A stretch of 64,000 nucleotides of DNA from positions 62,001 to 126,000 of the forward strand of contig CANMSN010000011.1 in the NCBI GenBank assembly GCA_947500585.1, given 5' to 3'. The translations under genes were made by a program, and so were the position numbers. The notes beneath the pieces were generated by a model. That model was not told where the DNA came from. It did no database searches and saw only the letters and a program-made list of their open reading frames with translations. Shown here piece after piece: positions 55,586 through 64,000 of the stretch (within the stretch, counting starts at the first letter, position 1; each line of letters opens with the position of its first letter). The stretch comes from an uncultured Flavobacteriaceae bacterium (lineage in GTDB: Bacteria > Bacteroidota > Bacteroidia > Flavobacteriales > Flavobacteriaceae).

Positions 55586-55851
55586 GAGTTAAAAATAATA
55601 TAAACTAAACAAAATTATTTCTGTTAATTTAAATACGTAATATTAAAAAATTAAAACTAATAGCCTTGTTTTATAAAAAAGACTATTTTATATTTGCACC
55701 GCTTTAATTTTAAAGTAATATAGAAATAAAAGTTCTTATCAAATAAGTGAAACGTTATTTTACTGAATGTAACTTTTTTTGATTTTCAAAATATAGTACG
55801 GTTTTATAATACGTACATAACAAACTGTTTTCGTAGAAACATAAAAACTAC
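55586..55851 (+). other. Intergenic gap, PUL end to tRNA
   Basis: 266 bp without an ORF. No clear hairpin follows the FucP gene. The right part holds the predicted tRNA promoter (55666-55696) and a long AT-rich leader. No integrase fragment or repeat of the tRNA 3' end is visible. Confidence 0.6.
55666..55696 (+). promoter_or_regulatory. Predicted housekeeping promoter for tRNA-Arg
   Basis: TTG at 55666-55668, a 20-base spacer, then TATATTTG at 55689-55696, an exact match to the Bacteroidota -7 consensus TAnnTTTG, followed by CACC. It lies about 155 bp upstream of the tRNA, which implies a processed leader. Confidence 0.7.
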
Positions 55852-55925
55852 GGGCTCTTAGCTCAGCTGGATAGAGCACCTCCCTTCTAAGGAGGCGGTC
55901 GAAGGTTCGAATCCTTCAGGGCTCA
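55852..55925 (+). tRNA. tRNA-Arg (anticodon TCT)
   Basis: The cloverleaf folds cleanly: acceptor GGGCTCT with AGGGCTC (two G-U pairs), D stem GCTC/GAGC, anticodon stem CCTCC/GGAGG around loop CTTCTAA with anticodon TCT at 55886-55888, T stem GAAGG/CCTTC with loop TTCGAAT. No CCA is encoded. It marks the boundary between the PUL and core genes and is followed by a hairpin terminator. Confidence 0.97.
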
Positions 55926-55930
55926 CGAAA

Positions 55931-55959
55931 AGCTTCACTAGAAATAGTGAGGCTTTTTT
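55931..55959. terminator. Terminator between tRNA-Arg and the convergent methyltransferase gene
   Basis: A 10-bp stem, AGCTTCACTA (55931-55940) and TAGTGAGGCT (55945-55954) with one G-T pair, a GAAA tetraloop and a run of six T. The preceding A-run lets it also serve the minus-strand gene that ends at 55962. Confidence 0.85.
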
Positions 55960-55961
55960 GT

Positions 55962-57143
55962 TTATTCTATTTTTGAAGTGACGAGCACAATTTTGTTGTT
56001 ATTTAAATCTGTAGTAAAAAATAAATATGCGGTTCCTCCTTCTTTAATTTTTAATTTTTTTCTAATGTTTTGAACGGTTTCTGGAAAATTTCGAGTCGTT
56101 ATGTTTGCTTTTGTAATGGTTAATTTTTTAAGTTCTTTTTTATTATATGGGACTACTTTTTCAATTTTAAAAGTTCTTCCAGGAAAGTCAATAACTACTT
56201 TGCTTGTATATAAATGAGAATGTTTATGAAGTTTAAACACATTCAGTTGGTTTGAAACAGAATGAAATGCCCCAGATTTTAATATAGCTGAATTTGGTTC
56301 GTATAGATAGGTAAGAGGTAAGCTGTATTTTGATTCAGATTGTTTTTCATCTTCTAAATTAAAGCTAAAATGTTCTTTAATTTCTTTTTTGATGTTTACT
56401 GTTTCAATCATAATATCATCAACAAAACCGTTTTCTAAAATCCATAACAATTCTTTTACTTCATTGTTTACTGCAATAATATGAATGGTTTTAACATGTT
56501 TCAATTCACCAATACCAACCGATAAATCGAGTAAAGGTGATGTTTTAATTAATATATTATTAGACGTTTTAAAAAGTAAATCTAAATGTTCAGGAATATT
56601 AGGCAGGCAATCTTTAAGAAAAAAAACTTTCCCTTTAGTATCATGCCTCCGTGAAGGATCAACATAAATCCAATCAAACGTTTTAGTACTTTTTTTTAAG
56701 TATTCAATACCATTTTCTGGTAACGTTTCTATATTTTGAATATTTAGTTGCTTGTAATTATGAGTTACTATTTTTGAAAGCGTTTCATTAATCTCGCAAT
56801 GTTTAACGGTTTTGAATACTTTCGAAAAATAAAAACAATCTACGCCAAAACCGCCTGTTACATCTATTATTGAATCCCCTTCAATTAAGCTAGACTTATA
56901 TATTGCTGTTGTTTCCGATGAAGTTTGCTCTATATTAAGCTTATTTGGATAGTAAATATTTTTAGTTTGAAACCAACTTGGTAATTTCTTTTCGCTCCGT
57001 TTTTTTGCTTCAATTTGTTCAATAATTTCATTTGTTTTTACAGATGAAAATGAAGTACCTTTTAGTAAAATAGAAGTTATATCAGTATTCAGGTTTGTGC
57101 TAATAAACTCTTGAATTTCTGTATTTAAAATAGAAGAATTCAA
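55962..57143 (-). CDS. Class I SAM-dependent methyltransferase with THUMP-like domain
   Basis: 393 residues, cytoplasmic. A helical N-terminal part (1-85) precedes the methyltransferase core with SIIDVTGGFGVDCFYFS (SAM loop) and CEINETLSK. The catalytic-region segment is FDWIYVDPSRR. The C-terminal third, with FPGRTFKIEKVVPYNKKELKKL and NFPETVQNIRKKLKIKEGGTAYLF, looks like the THUMP-like domain annotated in these Bacteroidota proteins. It probably modifies RNA, but the target is not known to me. It lies 6 bp from the AI-2E transporter gene, at the end of the minus-strand core operon. Confidence 0.8.
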   Translation of the reverse strand: MNSSILNTEIQEFISTNLNTDITSILLKGTSFSSVKTNEIIEQIEAKKRSEKKLPSWFQTKNIYYPNKLNIEQTSSETTAIYKSSLIEGDSIIDVTGGFGVDCFYFSKVFKTVKHCEINETLSKIVTHNYKQLNIQNIETLPENGIEYLKKSTKTFDWIYVDPSRRHDTKGKVFFLKDCLPNIPEHLDLLFKTSNNILIKTSPLLDLSVGIGELKHVKTIHIIAVNNEVKELLWILENGFVDDIMIETVNIKKEIKEHFSFNLEDEKQSESKYSLPLTYLYEPNSAILKSGAFHSVSNQLNVFKLHKHSHLYTSKVVIDFPGRTFKIEKVVPYNKKELKKLTITKANITTRNFPETVQNIRKKLKIKEGGTAYLFFTTDLNNNKIVLVTSKIE

Positions 57144-57149
57144 ACGAAA

Positions 57150-58238
57150 CTATAAGCCTTTGGTGAGTTTTTTAACAATTTTATTTTCAGACAAAAATTC
57201 CTTTAAAATAACTTTTATCGCAGTGTAAGCCGGAACAGCTATGATTAAGCCAATAATACCGAAAAGAATTCCTGTAATTAAAATCACTAAAAATATTTCT
57301 AGCGGATGTGATTTTACACTCTTAGAAAAAATAATAGGCTGGCTTCCAAAATTATCAATCAATTGTCCTACACCCAAAACCACTAAAACCCAAAGAGTTT
57401 TTGGTAAAATAATATCGCTAAAGCTTTGTCCTAAATTGCTGGTCATGGTTAAAATTAGCATTAAACAAGCACCAATTACAGGTCCTACATACGGGATTAA
57501 ATTTAACAGCGCACACAAAAACGCAATGACTATGGCATTTTCAACACCTATAATTAGAAGACCAATAGTATAAATGATAAAAAGAATAAGTATTTGGAAA
57601 ATTAGACCTACAAAGTATCTTGATAGCAAATCTTTAATTTTTGTTGATGATGTTTTCCAACGAGATTCTTTATTATCAGGAATAAAAGTTAAGATGCCAT
57701 TTTCGAATAGGCGACTATCTTTTAAAAAGAAAAACGATATAAAAAGTACTGAAAACAAGCCAATGCTAAAACTTCCTAAGCCGCTAATAATGGAGTTTAA
57801 AAAGTCTGGGATGAGAGAATAATCTATTTCCGACAATAGGTTAGATTCTTTTAACGATTGTTCAATATCAATTTGATTTAAATCGAAGTAGCTAATTATT
57901 TCAACATATAAGTTCTCAATACTTCCTTGAAGTTCTTCAATATTTAAAAGCGACAAATTCTGTCCTTGTTTTACTACCAAGGGAATAAACAACCAAACAA
58001 CACCTATAAAAAGGCCTAATAATACAACCATTGTTACAACAACTGCAATGGTATTTTTAAATTTTAATTTGTTTTCTAAAAATAAAACAATGGGTCTGCC
58101 AATTAATGAAATAACTGCCGCAATAGCTATATAGCCAATAACCGATTGTATTTGGTATAAGAAGTAGAGTGTTAAAGCCACACCCAAAATAATACCAATG
58201 GCTTTTAAAATGCCGTTAGAAATTGTGTTAGAGTTCAT
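57150..58238 (-). CDS. AI-2E family transporter (PerM-like)
   Basis: 362 residues with about eight hydrophobic helices: two pairs at the N-terminus (LGVALTLYFLYQIQSVIGYIAIAAVISLIGRP, then AVVVTMVVLLGLFIGVVWLFIPLVV), a soluble stretch, and four or more at the C-terminus including LLNLIPYVGPVIGACLMLIL and GIIGLIIAVPAYTAIKVIL. The LIPYVGP motif is typical of the family. Members export diverse solutes or ions; the autoinducer-2 role holds only for a few. Part of the minus-strand core cluster, unrelated to the PUL. Confidence 0.9.
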   Translation of the reverse strand: MNSNTISNGILKAIGIILGVALTLYFLYQIQSVIGYIAIAAVISLIGRPIVLFLENKLKFKNTIAVVVTMVVLLGLFIGVVWLFIPLVVKQGQNLSLLNIEELQGSIENLYVEIISYFDLNQIDIEQSLKESNLLSEIDYSLIPDFLNSIISGLGSFSIGLFSVLFISFFFLKDSRLFENGILTFIPDNKESRWKTSSTKIKDLLSRYFVGLIFQILILFIIYTIGLLIIGVENAIVIAFLCALLNLIPYVGPVIGACLMLILTMTSNLGQSFSDIILPKTLWVLVVLGVGQLIDNFGSQPIIFSKSVKSHPLEIFLVILITGILFGIIGLIIAVPAYTAIKVILKEFLSENKIVKKLTKGL

Positions 58239-58343
58239 GTAGTAAATATAATATTTTTGTTATTACGAAGAAGATACGACTGAAGTAATCTTATATTTTA
58301 AAATTTTAAATAAGCAAATTGATTCACTTTGTTTGCAATGACG

Positions 58344-58841
58344 CTATAAAAGTTGCTTTGTTATTTCGTAAAGTGCAATATTTGTTGCTTGTACAACATT
58401 CATGCTACTGTTTTGTCCAAACATGTCTATATGAATTACAGTGTCTGAAAGTTTTAAAATCGCTTCTGAAACTCCAAAATTTTCATCACCAACAACCAAG
58501 ACAATTGGATTTTCTTTTGAAAATGGGATATCATGAATAGGTTTACTTGTAGTTGTTATTTCAAGTGAAATTATTTGATAGCCTTTATTTTTCAATGCTT
58601 CAACAACTATAGAAGCATCTTTTTGAATGTTATAATTAACTACTTTTTCAGTAGCTCTTGAAGTTTTTGTTATTTTTCTTCCTAATGAAACATCACCACA
58701 AAGTATTAATTTTTCAATTCCAAAAGCATCAGCTATTCTAAATAGGCTGCCAATATTTGGTGCGTTGGTAACATTATCACAAACTAAAGTGATTGGGAAT
58801 TTTTGTTTTTTGAAGTTAGTATTGTAATGGGTGAGTTGCAT
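58344..58841 (-). CDS. TrmH-family (SpoU) RNA methyltransferase
   Basis: 165 residues. SPOUT methyltransferase: VCDNVTNAPNIGSLFRIADAFG (motif 1, with the Asn-x-Gly-x-x-x-R pattern), IVLVVGDENFGVSEAIL (motif 2) and HIDMFGQNSSMNVVQATNIALYE (motif 3, the knot). It 2'-O-methylates ribose in tRNA or rRNA; the position cannot be told. It lacks the N-terminal substrate-binding domain of larger TrmH proteins. The flanking gaps (105 and 69 bp) contain degenerate short repeats. Confidence 0.88.
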   Translation of the reverse strand: MQLTHYNTNFKKQKFPITLVCDNVTNAPNIGSLFRIADAFGIEKLILCGDVSLGRKITKTSRATEKVVNYNIQKDASIVVEALKNKGYQIISLEITTTSKPIHDIPFSKENPIVLVVGDENFGVSEAILKLSDTVIHIDMFGQNSSMNVVQATNIALYEITKQLL

Positions 58842-58845
58842 TTTT

Positions 58846-58904
58846 AGTAAGCAGTATACAGTTGCAGTTTGCAGTTCTTTCTTTGCGACTTAGCGTCTTT
58901 GCGA
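58846..58904. repeat. Degenerate GCAGT and TTTGCGA short repeats in an intergenic gap
   Basis: GCAGT or ACAGT occurs four times with a 6-7 base period (58851-58855, 58858-58862, 58864-58868, 58871-58875). It is followed by two TTTGCGA copies around TTAGCGTC (58882-58904). Similar low-complexity intergenic elements are common in Flavobacteriaceae genomes; I cannot name a class. Confidence 0.5.
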
Positions 58905-58910
58905 GAAATA

Positions 58911-59552
58911 TTAATTCTCAAAAGCATATTTAACAATATTGGCACCCATTTTTAGTGCTTTTTCTCTCACATCAGCAGGATCGTTGTGTACTTCGGGGTC
59001 TTCCCAACCATCACCTAAATCACTTTCATAAGTAAATAATAAAACTAATCTGCTTTCATTAAAAATTCCAAATGCTTGTGGACGTTTGCCATCATGTTCA
59101 TGTATTTTTGGCAAGCCTTTTGGGAATTTATAAGCACTATTAAAAATCTCATGATTTGAAGGAATTTCAACTAAATCTTTATTTGGGAATACTTTTTTGA
59201 GTTCTTTTTTGATATAAGGCTCCATACCGTAATTATCGTCAATATGCAAAAAACCACCTGATATTAAATAATTCCGAAGGTTTTCGGCGTCAGTTTCACT
59301 AAAAAACACATTGCCATGTCCTGTCATGTGAAGTAAAGGATATTGAAAAATATCAGAACTACCAACTTCAACGGTTTCAGGTTTTGGGTTCATTTTAGTA
59401 CTTATGTTTGCATTGCAATAGGCTATTAAATTTGGTAAAGCAGTTTGATTTCCGTACCAATCGCCACCACCTTTGTATTTTAAAATAGCTAAGTCTTGAC
59501 TAAAACAGAAAAGTGAGAAGACAAAAAAGAATAAAGAAAAATGTAATTTCAT
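58911..59552 (-). CDS. DUF4159 domain protein, exported
   Basis: 213 residues with a signal peptide ending LFCFSQ. The domain has LAILKYKGGGDWYGN, PLLHMTGHGNVFFSE, LRNYLISGGFLHIDDNYG, NHEIFNSAYKFPKGLPKIHEH and DLGDGWEDPEVHND, all typical of DUF4159 (a Rossmann-like fold related to glutamine amidotransferase-like proteins). Function is unknown. The gene is 6 bp from RsmE and belongs to the core minus-strand operon, not the PUL. Confidence 0.88.
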   Translation of the reverse strand: MKLHFSLFFFVFSLFCFSQDLAILKYKGGGDWYGNQTALPNLIAYCNANISTKMNPKPETVEVGSSDIFQYPLLHMTGHGNVFFSETDAENLRNYLISGGFLHIDDNYGMEPYIKKELKKVFPNKDLVEIPSNHEIFNSAYKFPKGLPKIHEHDGKRPQAFGIFNESRLVLLFTYESDLGDGWEDPEVHNDPADVREKALKMGANIVKYAFEN

Positions 59553-59558
59553 AGTAAT

Positions 59559-60263
59559 TTACTCATTTACAAAAGCTACAGAATGACACGCTACAATAGC
59601 AGCAGTTTCAGTTCGTAGTCGGGTTTCTCCCAAAGTTACAGGAATAAAATTATTTTGAAGTGCTGTTTCAATTTCTTTAACAGAAAAATCGCCTTCAGGT
59701 CCAATCAAAACAGTAATATCTGTTTTTGGCTTTAGTTCTTGTTTTAGTGATTTTCTATCTGTTTCTTCACAATGCGCAATAAATAAGCTTCCAGTAAAAT
59801 CTTGTTTTAAAAAGTCTTTAAATGAAATTGCTTCATTAAGTTTTGGTAAATAGCAACTTAATGATTGTTTAGCTGCCGATTGTAAAATCTTTTCAAAACG
59901 TTCAGCTTTTATAATTTTTCGTTCGCTATGGTCACAAATAATTGGCGTGATGGTTTCAATACCAATTTCGGTTGCTTTTTCTAAAAACCATTCGTAACGG
60001 TCGTTCATTTTAGTAGGCGCAACTGCTAAATGTAAACTGTATTCTCGTTTTTCTTGTAATTTTTTTGAAATGATGCTAACCGTACATTTCTTAATATCGG
60101 GTATGGTAACTTCAGCAGTAAATAACCAACCATTTCCGTTTGTGATATGTAAACTATCACCAGAATTTTTGCGCAATACTTTTACAATATGTCTGCTTTC
60201 TTCTTTAGAAAAAGAAAATTCTGTGGTGTTTTCGTTTATATCTGAATTGTAAAAGAGTTGCAT
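59559..60263 (-). CDS. rsmE: 16S rRNA (uracil1498-N3)-methyltransferase RsmE
   Basis: 234 residues. An N-terminal PUA-like domain (residues 1-70: MQLFYNSDI, EESRHIVKVLRKNSGDSLHITNGNG) is followed by a SPOUT domain. The latter has ATKMNDRYEWFLEKATEIGIETITPI, SAAKQSLSCYLPKL, VLIGPEGDFSVKEIETA and VTLGETRLRTETAAIVA. It methylates U1498 of 16S rRNA. Nine bases separate it from tsaD, so the two are co-transcribed. Confidence 0.95.
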   Translation of the reverse strand: MQLFYNSDINENTTEFSFSKEESRHIVKVLRKNSGDSLHITNGNGWLFTAEVTIPDIKKCTVSIISKKLQEKREYSLHLAVAPTKMNDRYEWFLEKATEIGIETITPIICDHSERKIIKAERFEKILQSAAKQSLSCYLPKLNEAISFKDFLKQDFTGSLFIAHCEETDRKSLKQELKPKTDITVLIGPEGDFSVKEIETALQNNFIPVTLGETRLRTETAAIVACHSVAFVNE

Positions 60264-60272
60264 ATTATTTAA

Positions 60273-61295
60273 CTATATTTTCAATCTAGCCGAAGCCATG
60301 ACATTTTGTTCTGCAAAATCACCTTCTAAATACTTAAGATAACCTACAATAGCAATCATAGCTGCATTATCGGTAGTAAATTCAAATTTAGGAACGTAAG
60401 TTGTCCAGCCAAATTTTTGTTCACCATCTTTTAAAGCTTGTCGAATTCCAGAATTTGCTGAAACACCACCGCCAATAGCAATGTGTTTAATATTAGTTTG
60501 TTTTGAAGCTAACTTTAATTTATCAATTAAAATACCAATAATCGTATATTGAATAGAAGCGCAAATATCATTTAGGTTTTCCTCAATAAAATTAGGGTTT
60601 GCTTTTACTTCTTTTTGAATAAAATAAAGAATAGCCGTTTTAAGCCCAGAAAAACTAAAGTTTAAACCATCTACTTTGGGTTTTGTAAAGGTAAAGGCTT
60701 TCGGGTTTCCAAGTTTAGATCGTTTATCAATTTCTGGACCTGCGGGGTAGCCTAAACCTAAAATTTTTCCACTTTTATCAAAAGCTTCACCAACAGCATC
60801 ATCAATAGTTTCTCCAATAATAGTCATTTGGAAATAACTGTCTACTTTAACAATTTGCGTGTGTCCGCCAGAAATAGTCATCGCTAAAAACGGAAAAGGA
60901 GGTTTGTTAAATCCTTCTTCCTCAATAAAATGAGCCAAAATATGAGCTTGCATATGGTTAACGTCTATTAACGGAATATTTAATCCGTAAGCTAAAGATT
61001 TTGCAAAAGACGTACCTACCAACAAACTCCCCATTAAACCAGGCCCTTTTGTAAAGGCAATAGCATGAAGTTGATCTTTAGTAATATTAGCTTTTTTAAG
61101 TGCCTGATGTACTACAGGAACTATGTTTTGTTGGTGTGCTCTAGAGGCTAATTCTGGAACCACACCACCAAACTCTTCGTGTATTTTTTGACTAGCCACA
61201 ACATTGCTTAAAATTTTGCCGTTGTGTATTACGGAAGCCGCAGTATCGTCGCAAGAAGATTCAATTCCAAGAATATAAATATTTTGTTCAGTCAT
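60273..61295 (-). CDS. tsaD: tRNA N6-threonylcarbamoyladenosine transferase TsaD
   Basis: 340 residues. ASKHA-fold enzyme that transfers the threonylcarbamoyl group to A37 of ANN-decoding tRNAs. Motifs: ILGIESSCDDTAASV at the N-terminus, FGGVVPELASRAH, the metal site HMQAH (His114, His118), LAMTISGGHTQIV, DDAVGEAFDKSGKILGLGYPAGP and AIGGGVSANSGIR. It is the first gene of the minus-strand core operon (tsaD, rsmE, DUF4159, trmH-like, AI-2E, THUMP-like MTase). A -7 box TACCTTTG lies 76 bases upstream. Confidence 0.97.
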   Translation of the reverse strand: MTEQNIYILGIESSCDDTAASVIHNGKILSNVVASQKIHEEFGGVVPELASRAHQQNIVPVVHQALKKANITKDQLHAIAFTKGPGLMGSLLVGTSFAKSLAYGLNIPLIDVNHMQAHILAHFIEEEGFNKPPFPFLAMTISGGHTQIVKVDSYFQMTIIGETIDDAVGEAFDKSGKILGLGYPAGPEIDKRSKLGNPKAFTFTKPKVDGLNFSFSGLKTAILYFIQKEVKANPNFIEENLNDICASIQYTIIGILIDKLKLASKQTNIKHIAIGGGVSANSGIRQALKDGEQKFGWTTYVPKFEFTTDNAAMIAIVGYLKYLEGDFAEQNVMASARLKI

Positions 61296-61321
61296 TAGTC
61301 AATTTTAGGCACAATAATTGT

Positions 61322-61329
61322 TAATTTTG
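61322..61329 (+). promoter_or_regulatory. Predicted -7 box (TAATTTTG) for the tamB-like gene
   Basis: Exact match to the Bacteroidota -7 consensus TAnnTTTG in the divergent region between tsaD and the tamB-like gene, facing right. The paired -33 element is not clear. Confidence 0.5.
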
Positions 61330-61371
61330 AAAAAGAATAAACGTCTGTAGCCTAATGTTTATTCGTAATTA

Positions 61372-61379
61372 CAAAGGTA
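61372..61379 (-). promoter_or_regulatory. Predicted -7 box (TACCTTTG) for tsaD
   Basis: Read on the minus strand this is TACCTTTG, an exact TAnnTTTG match, 76 bases before the tsaD start. No good -33 element is visible at the usual distance. Confidence 0.5.
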
Positions 61380-61462
61380 GGGCATTCTTATTAAAATTTT
61401 AACTGTAAAAAAGTATCAAAAAAGCGCTTAAAATAGTATCAAAAATTATTGGCATCATCTTG

Positions 61463-64000
61463 ATGTTGTTTATTATTTTGGTATTGGTGCTTTCTATTCC
61501 GCCCGTACAAACTGCACTCGGAAACTACGCTACAAAACGTCTTAATGATGATTTTGGTACCAATATAAATATTGATAAAGTAGGATTACAATTTAATGGC
61601 GATGTTGAACTTAAAAATATTTATGTTGAAGATTATAAAAAGGATACCCTTATTAGTATTACTGAGTTAAATACATCAATTCTAAATTTCAGAAATTTAT
61701 ATAACGGAAAACTGGTTTTTGGTGATATTGATATTATCGATCTAATTTTCAATATAAAAACCTACAAAGGATATTCAGAAACCAATTTAGATGTTTTTGT
61801 AGCAAAGTTTGATGATGATAACCCAAGAAAAGAGAAAAGTGGGTTTTTATTATCATCTAGCGATGTCTCTATTTACAATGGTGTTTTTAAGCTATCTGAT
61901 GAAAATAGAGAAACTACAAAACTGCTTGAGTTTAATAATTTAAACATTAATGCTACTAATTTTTTAATAAATGGTAGCGATGTAAGTGCAAGAATTAATA
62001 CGCTGGCTTTTAAAGATAGTAGAGGATTGGTTATGAAAAACATGACAACCAATTTTAGTTATACTTTGCAAGAAATGACTTTTGCTAATCTGAATATAAA
62101 AACACCAAATTCTCTTTTAAAAGGTGATTTAAAGTTTAAATACAATCGTGAAGATTTTAAGTTTTTTACAGACAAAGTTTTAGTAGAAGCTAGTTTTAAT
62201 GACTCAAATATTCAGTTAGATGAATTAAATACATTTTATAACGAGTTTGGTGTAAATCAACGTGCGTTATTTAGTGGCGATATTTCTGGAACGTTAAATA
62301 ATTTATATACTAAAAACTTAAAAATAAATACCAGTACAAATACTAGAATTTATGGCGATATAAATTTTAAAAACTTGTTTAACAAGGAAGATAATAATTT
62401 TTATATGAACGGGAACTTCTCATACCTGTCATCAACATATAAAGATTTAAAAGCCTTATTACCAAATGTTTTAGGAGAAGCTATACCAACATCTTTTGAT
62501 AGATTAGGGAAGTTTACAATTACAGGTAACTCACAAATAACAGCCTCTAAAATCATTGCTGATATTAAAATAAACACCGATTTAGGTTTTGTTGATTCTA
62601 ATCTGGAAATTGAAAAAATAAATGATATTGATAATGCTAAGTATAAAGGCGACATTATATTTAAGGAATTTGATTTAGGTACGTTTTTAAATGATCCGAA
62701 TGTAGGCTTAACATCCTTAAATTTTGATGTAAAAGGGAGTGGATTTACTAACGAAAATATTGACACTCAAATTAAAGGCGATGTGTTTGAAATTGATTAT
62801 AATAACTATAAATATTCGGGTGTAAAAGTATCAGGTAATTTACGTAATAATATTTTTGACGGTAATTTAATAGCTAATGATGAAAACCTAAAATTAAATT
62901 TCACAGGATTAGTAGATTTTTCTGAAAAGATAAATAAATATGATTTTGAGGCTAAAGTTGATTATGCAAATTTAAATGCCTTAAACTTTGTGAAAAAGGA
63001 TAGTATTTCAATTTTTGAAAGTAACGTAAAAATGAACATGAATGCCAGCGGTTATGATGATGCTTATGGTAAAATTTCATTCAGTAATACCAAATATAAA
63101 AATGAAAATGATACGTATTATTTCGATAAATTCGATATTTCATCTCGATTTGAAGAGGATTTACGTTTTATAGAAATTAATTCACCAGATATTGTTGAAG
63201 GAAATTTAAGTGGGCGTTTTCGTTTCAGAGATTTAAAAAAACTTTTCGAGAATTCTTTAGGACATATTTATACAAATTATATGCCTCATAAGGTTCAAAC
63301 GAATCAAAGTATAGACTTTAACTTTAAAATTTATAATAAAATTATTGAAGTTATTTATCCAGAAATTGCTTTGGGTAAAAATACATTTATAAGAGGGCGT
63401 GTAGAAAGTGATGAAAAGAAATTTAGACTCACATTCAAATCTCCTGAAATTAAACTAAAAGATTACTTTGTAAATAATATAGAACTACAAGTAGATAATA
63501 GTAACCCGCTTTTTAATACCTATGTTGAGTTAGATAGTTTAAAAACTAAGTATTACAACGTTTCAAAGTTTAATTTGATTAACGTAACCGTAAACGACAC
63601 ACTTTTTATGCGTTCAGAATTTAAAGGTGGTAAGCGTAATAACGATAACTTTAATTTAAGTTTTTATCATACTATTAATGAAGAAAAGGAGTCTGTTATA
63701 GGTTTTAAAAAATCGGATGTTACTATTAAAGATAACAAGTGGTTTATTAATGAGAATAAAGATAGAATGAACAAAATTTCATTCAATAAAGCATTATCAT
63801 CATTTAAAATAGATGGGTTTAAAATAAACCATGAAAATGAAGAAATTAGACTCTCAGGTTTTATAAAAGATTCCACTCAAAAAGATTTAAAGCTTAATTT
63901 TAAGAATGTAGATTTAGCAAAAATAACCCCAGATATCGATAGCCTATCACTAGCAGGAAATGTAAATGGTAAATTAGATATTTTGCAGCAAAACGGAAGT
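61463..64000 (+). CDS. Translocation/assembly module TamB-like protein, N-terminal part (cut by right edge)
   Basis: The frame is open from 61409 to the window end, at least 846 codons from the first ATG (61463). The start is a membrane helix (MLFIILVLVLSIPPVQTALG). It is followed by NYATKRLNDDFGTNINIDKVGLQFNGDVELKNIYVEDY cut here into the AsmA/TamB-like N-terminal layout, then long beta-rich repeats as in TamB, which bridges the periplasm and helps lipid or outer-membrane protein traffic. The reading frame upstream of the ATG (KKALKIVSKIIGII) looks protein-like but contains no ATG or GTG, only a TTG at 61460, so the true start is uncertain. The gene diverges from tsaD. Confidence 0.85.
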   Translation, partial: MLFIILVLVLSIPPVQTALGNYATKRLNDDFGTNINIDKVGLQFNGDVELKNIYVEDYKKDTLISITELNTSILNFRNLYNGKLVFGDIDIIDLIFNIKTYKGYSETNLDVFVAKFDDDNPRKEKSGFLLSSSDVSIYNGVFKLSDENRETTKLLEFNNLNINATNFLINGSDVSARINTLAFKDSRGLVMKNMTTNFSYTLQEMTFANLNIKTPNSLLKGDLKFKYNREDFKFFTDKVLVEASFNDSNIQLDELNTFYNEFGVNQRALFSGDISGTLNNLYTKNLKINTSTNTRIYGDINFKNLFNKEDNNFYMNGNFSYLSSTYKDLKALLPNVLGEAIPTSFDRLGKFTITGNSQITASKIIADIKINTDLGFVDSNLEIEKINDIDNAKYKGDIIFKEFDLGTFLNDPNVGLTSLNFDVKGSGFTNENIDTQIKGDVFEIDYNNYKYSGVKVSGNLRNNIFDGNLIANDENLKLNFTGLVDFSEKINKYDFEAKVDYANLNALNFVKKDSISIFESNVKMNMNASGYDDAYGKISFSNTKYKNENDTYYFDKFDISSRFEEDLRFIEINSPDIVEGNLSGRFRFRDLKKLFENSLGHIYTNYMPHKVQTNQSIDFNFKIYNKIIEVIYPEIALGKNTFIRGRVESDEKKFRLTFKSPEIKLKDYFVNNIELQVDNSNPLFNTYVELDSLKTKYYNVSKFNLINVTVNDTLFMRSEFKGGKRNNDNFNLSFYHTINEEKESVIGFKKSDVTIKDNKWFINENKDRMNKISFNKALSSFKIDGFKINHENEEIRLSGFIKDSTQKDLKLNFKNVDLAKITPDIDSLSLAGNVNGKLDILQQNGS

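Noticed and set aside
58319-58540. Plus-strand ORF opposite the TrmH-like gene
   Set aside because: It is antisense to a clear SPOUT methyltransferase and its translation has no recognisable features.

Overview
The window is AT-rich, lipoprotein-rich DNA from a member of the Bacteroidota, most likely a marine Flavobacteriaceae. The evidence is the SusC/SusD pair, a hybrid two-component (HTCS) regulator, TAnnTTTG-type -7 boxes, A-rich translation starts, and many exported carbohydrate-active enzymes with Cys lipoboxes. Positions 1-55585 are one large polysaccharide utilization locus (PUL), cut by the left edge. Positions 55852-64000 are ordinary chromosome: tRNA-Arg, RNA-modification genes, tsaD and a tamB-like gene.

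Left block (1-19973, + strand): a truncated heparinase II/III-like protein, two DUF1080 lipoproteins, a Kelch propeller, a second heparinase II/III-like lipoprotein, a parallel beta-helix protein (GH141-like), a CTPSR sulfatase, a sialate O-acetylesterase-type esterase, a DUF6250-like lipoprotein, a decayed GH39-like gene, DUF6786 and DUF2961/GH172 proteins, a GH3, and a CGASR sulfatase. Middle minus-strand operon (25906 to 20049): a tandem DUF1080 protein, two Tat-exported Gfo/Idh/MocA oxidoreductases and a GH78-like rhamnosidase. It diverges from susC-susD (26196-30958), which ends at a strong terminator. Right block (31130-47535, + strand): a divergent GH115-like protein, GH92, two GH29 fucosidases, GH3-PA14, an esterase fused to a PI-PLC-like domain, GH115, and a metallophosphoesterase. 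The HTCS regulator (47568-51602) follows, then a catabolic/transport operon of myo-inositol oxygenase, an SSS sodium symporter and a FucP-type MFS permease.

The enzymes together suggest a sulfated, acetylated glycan with fucose and glucuronate and probably mannose, xylose or rhamnose. Two points stand out. (1) Three promoters (susC, the divergent DUF1080 operon, and the inositol oxygenase operon) share a GTCCAT direct repeat with 21-bp periodicity. In all three it lies at the same distance from a -7-like box, which is good evidence for one HTCS regulon. (2) That regulon includes myo-inositol oxygenase, and the adjacent enzyme block encodes a PI-PLC-like domain, an alpha-glucuronidase family member and a phosphoesterase. 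This raises the possibility that the substrate is an inositol-containing or inositol-phosphate-linked glycoconjugate, which I infer and cannot prove from sequence. The exported DUF1080 plus Gfo/Idh/MocA genes also suggest an oxidative (3-keto) route of glycoside cleavage beside the hydrolytic one.
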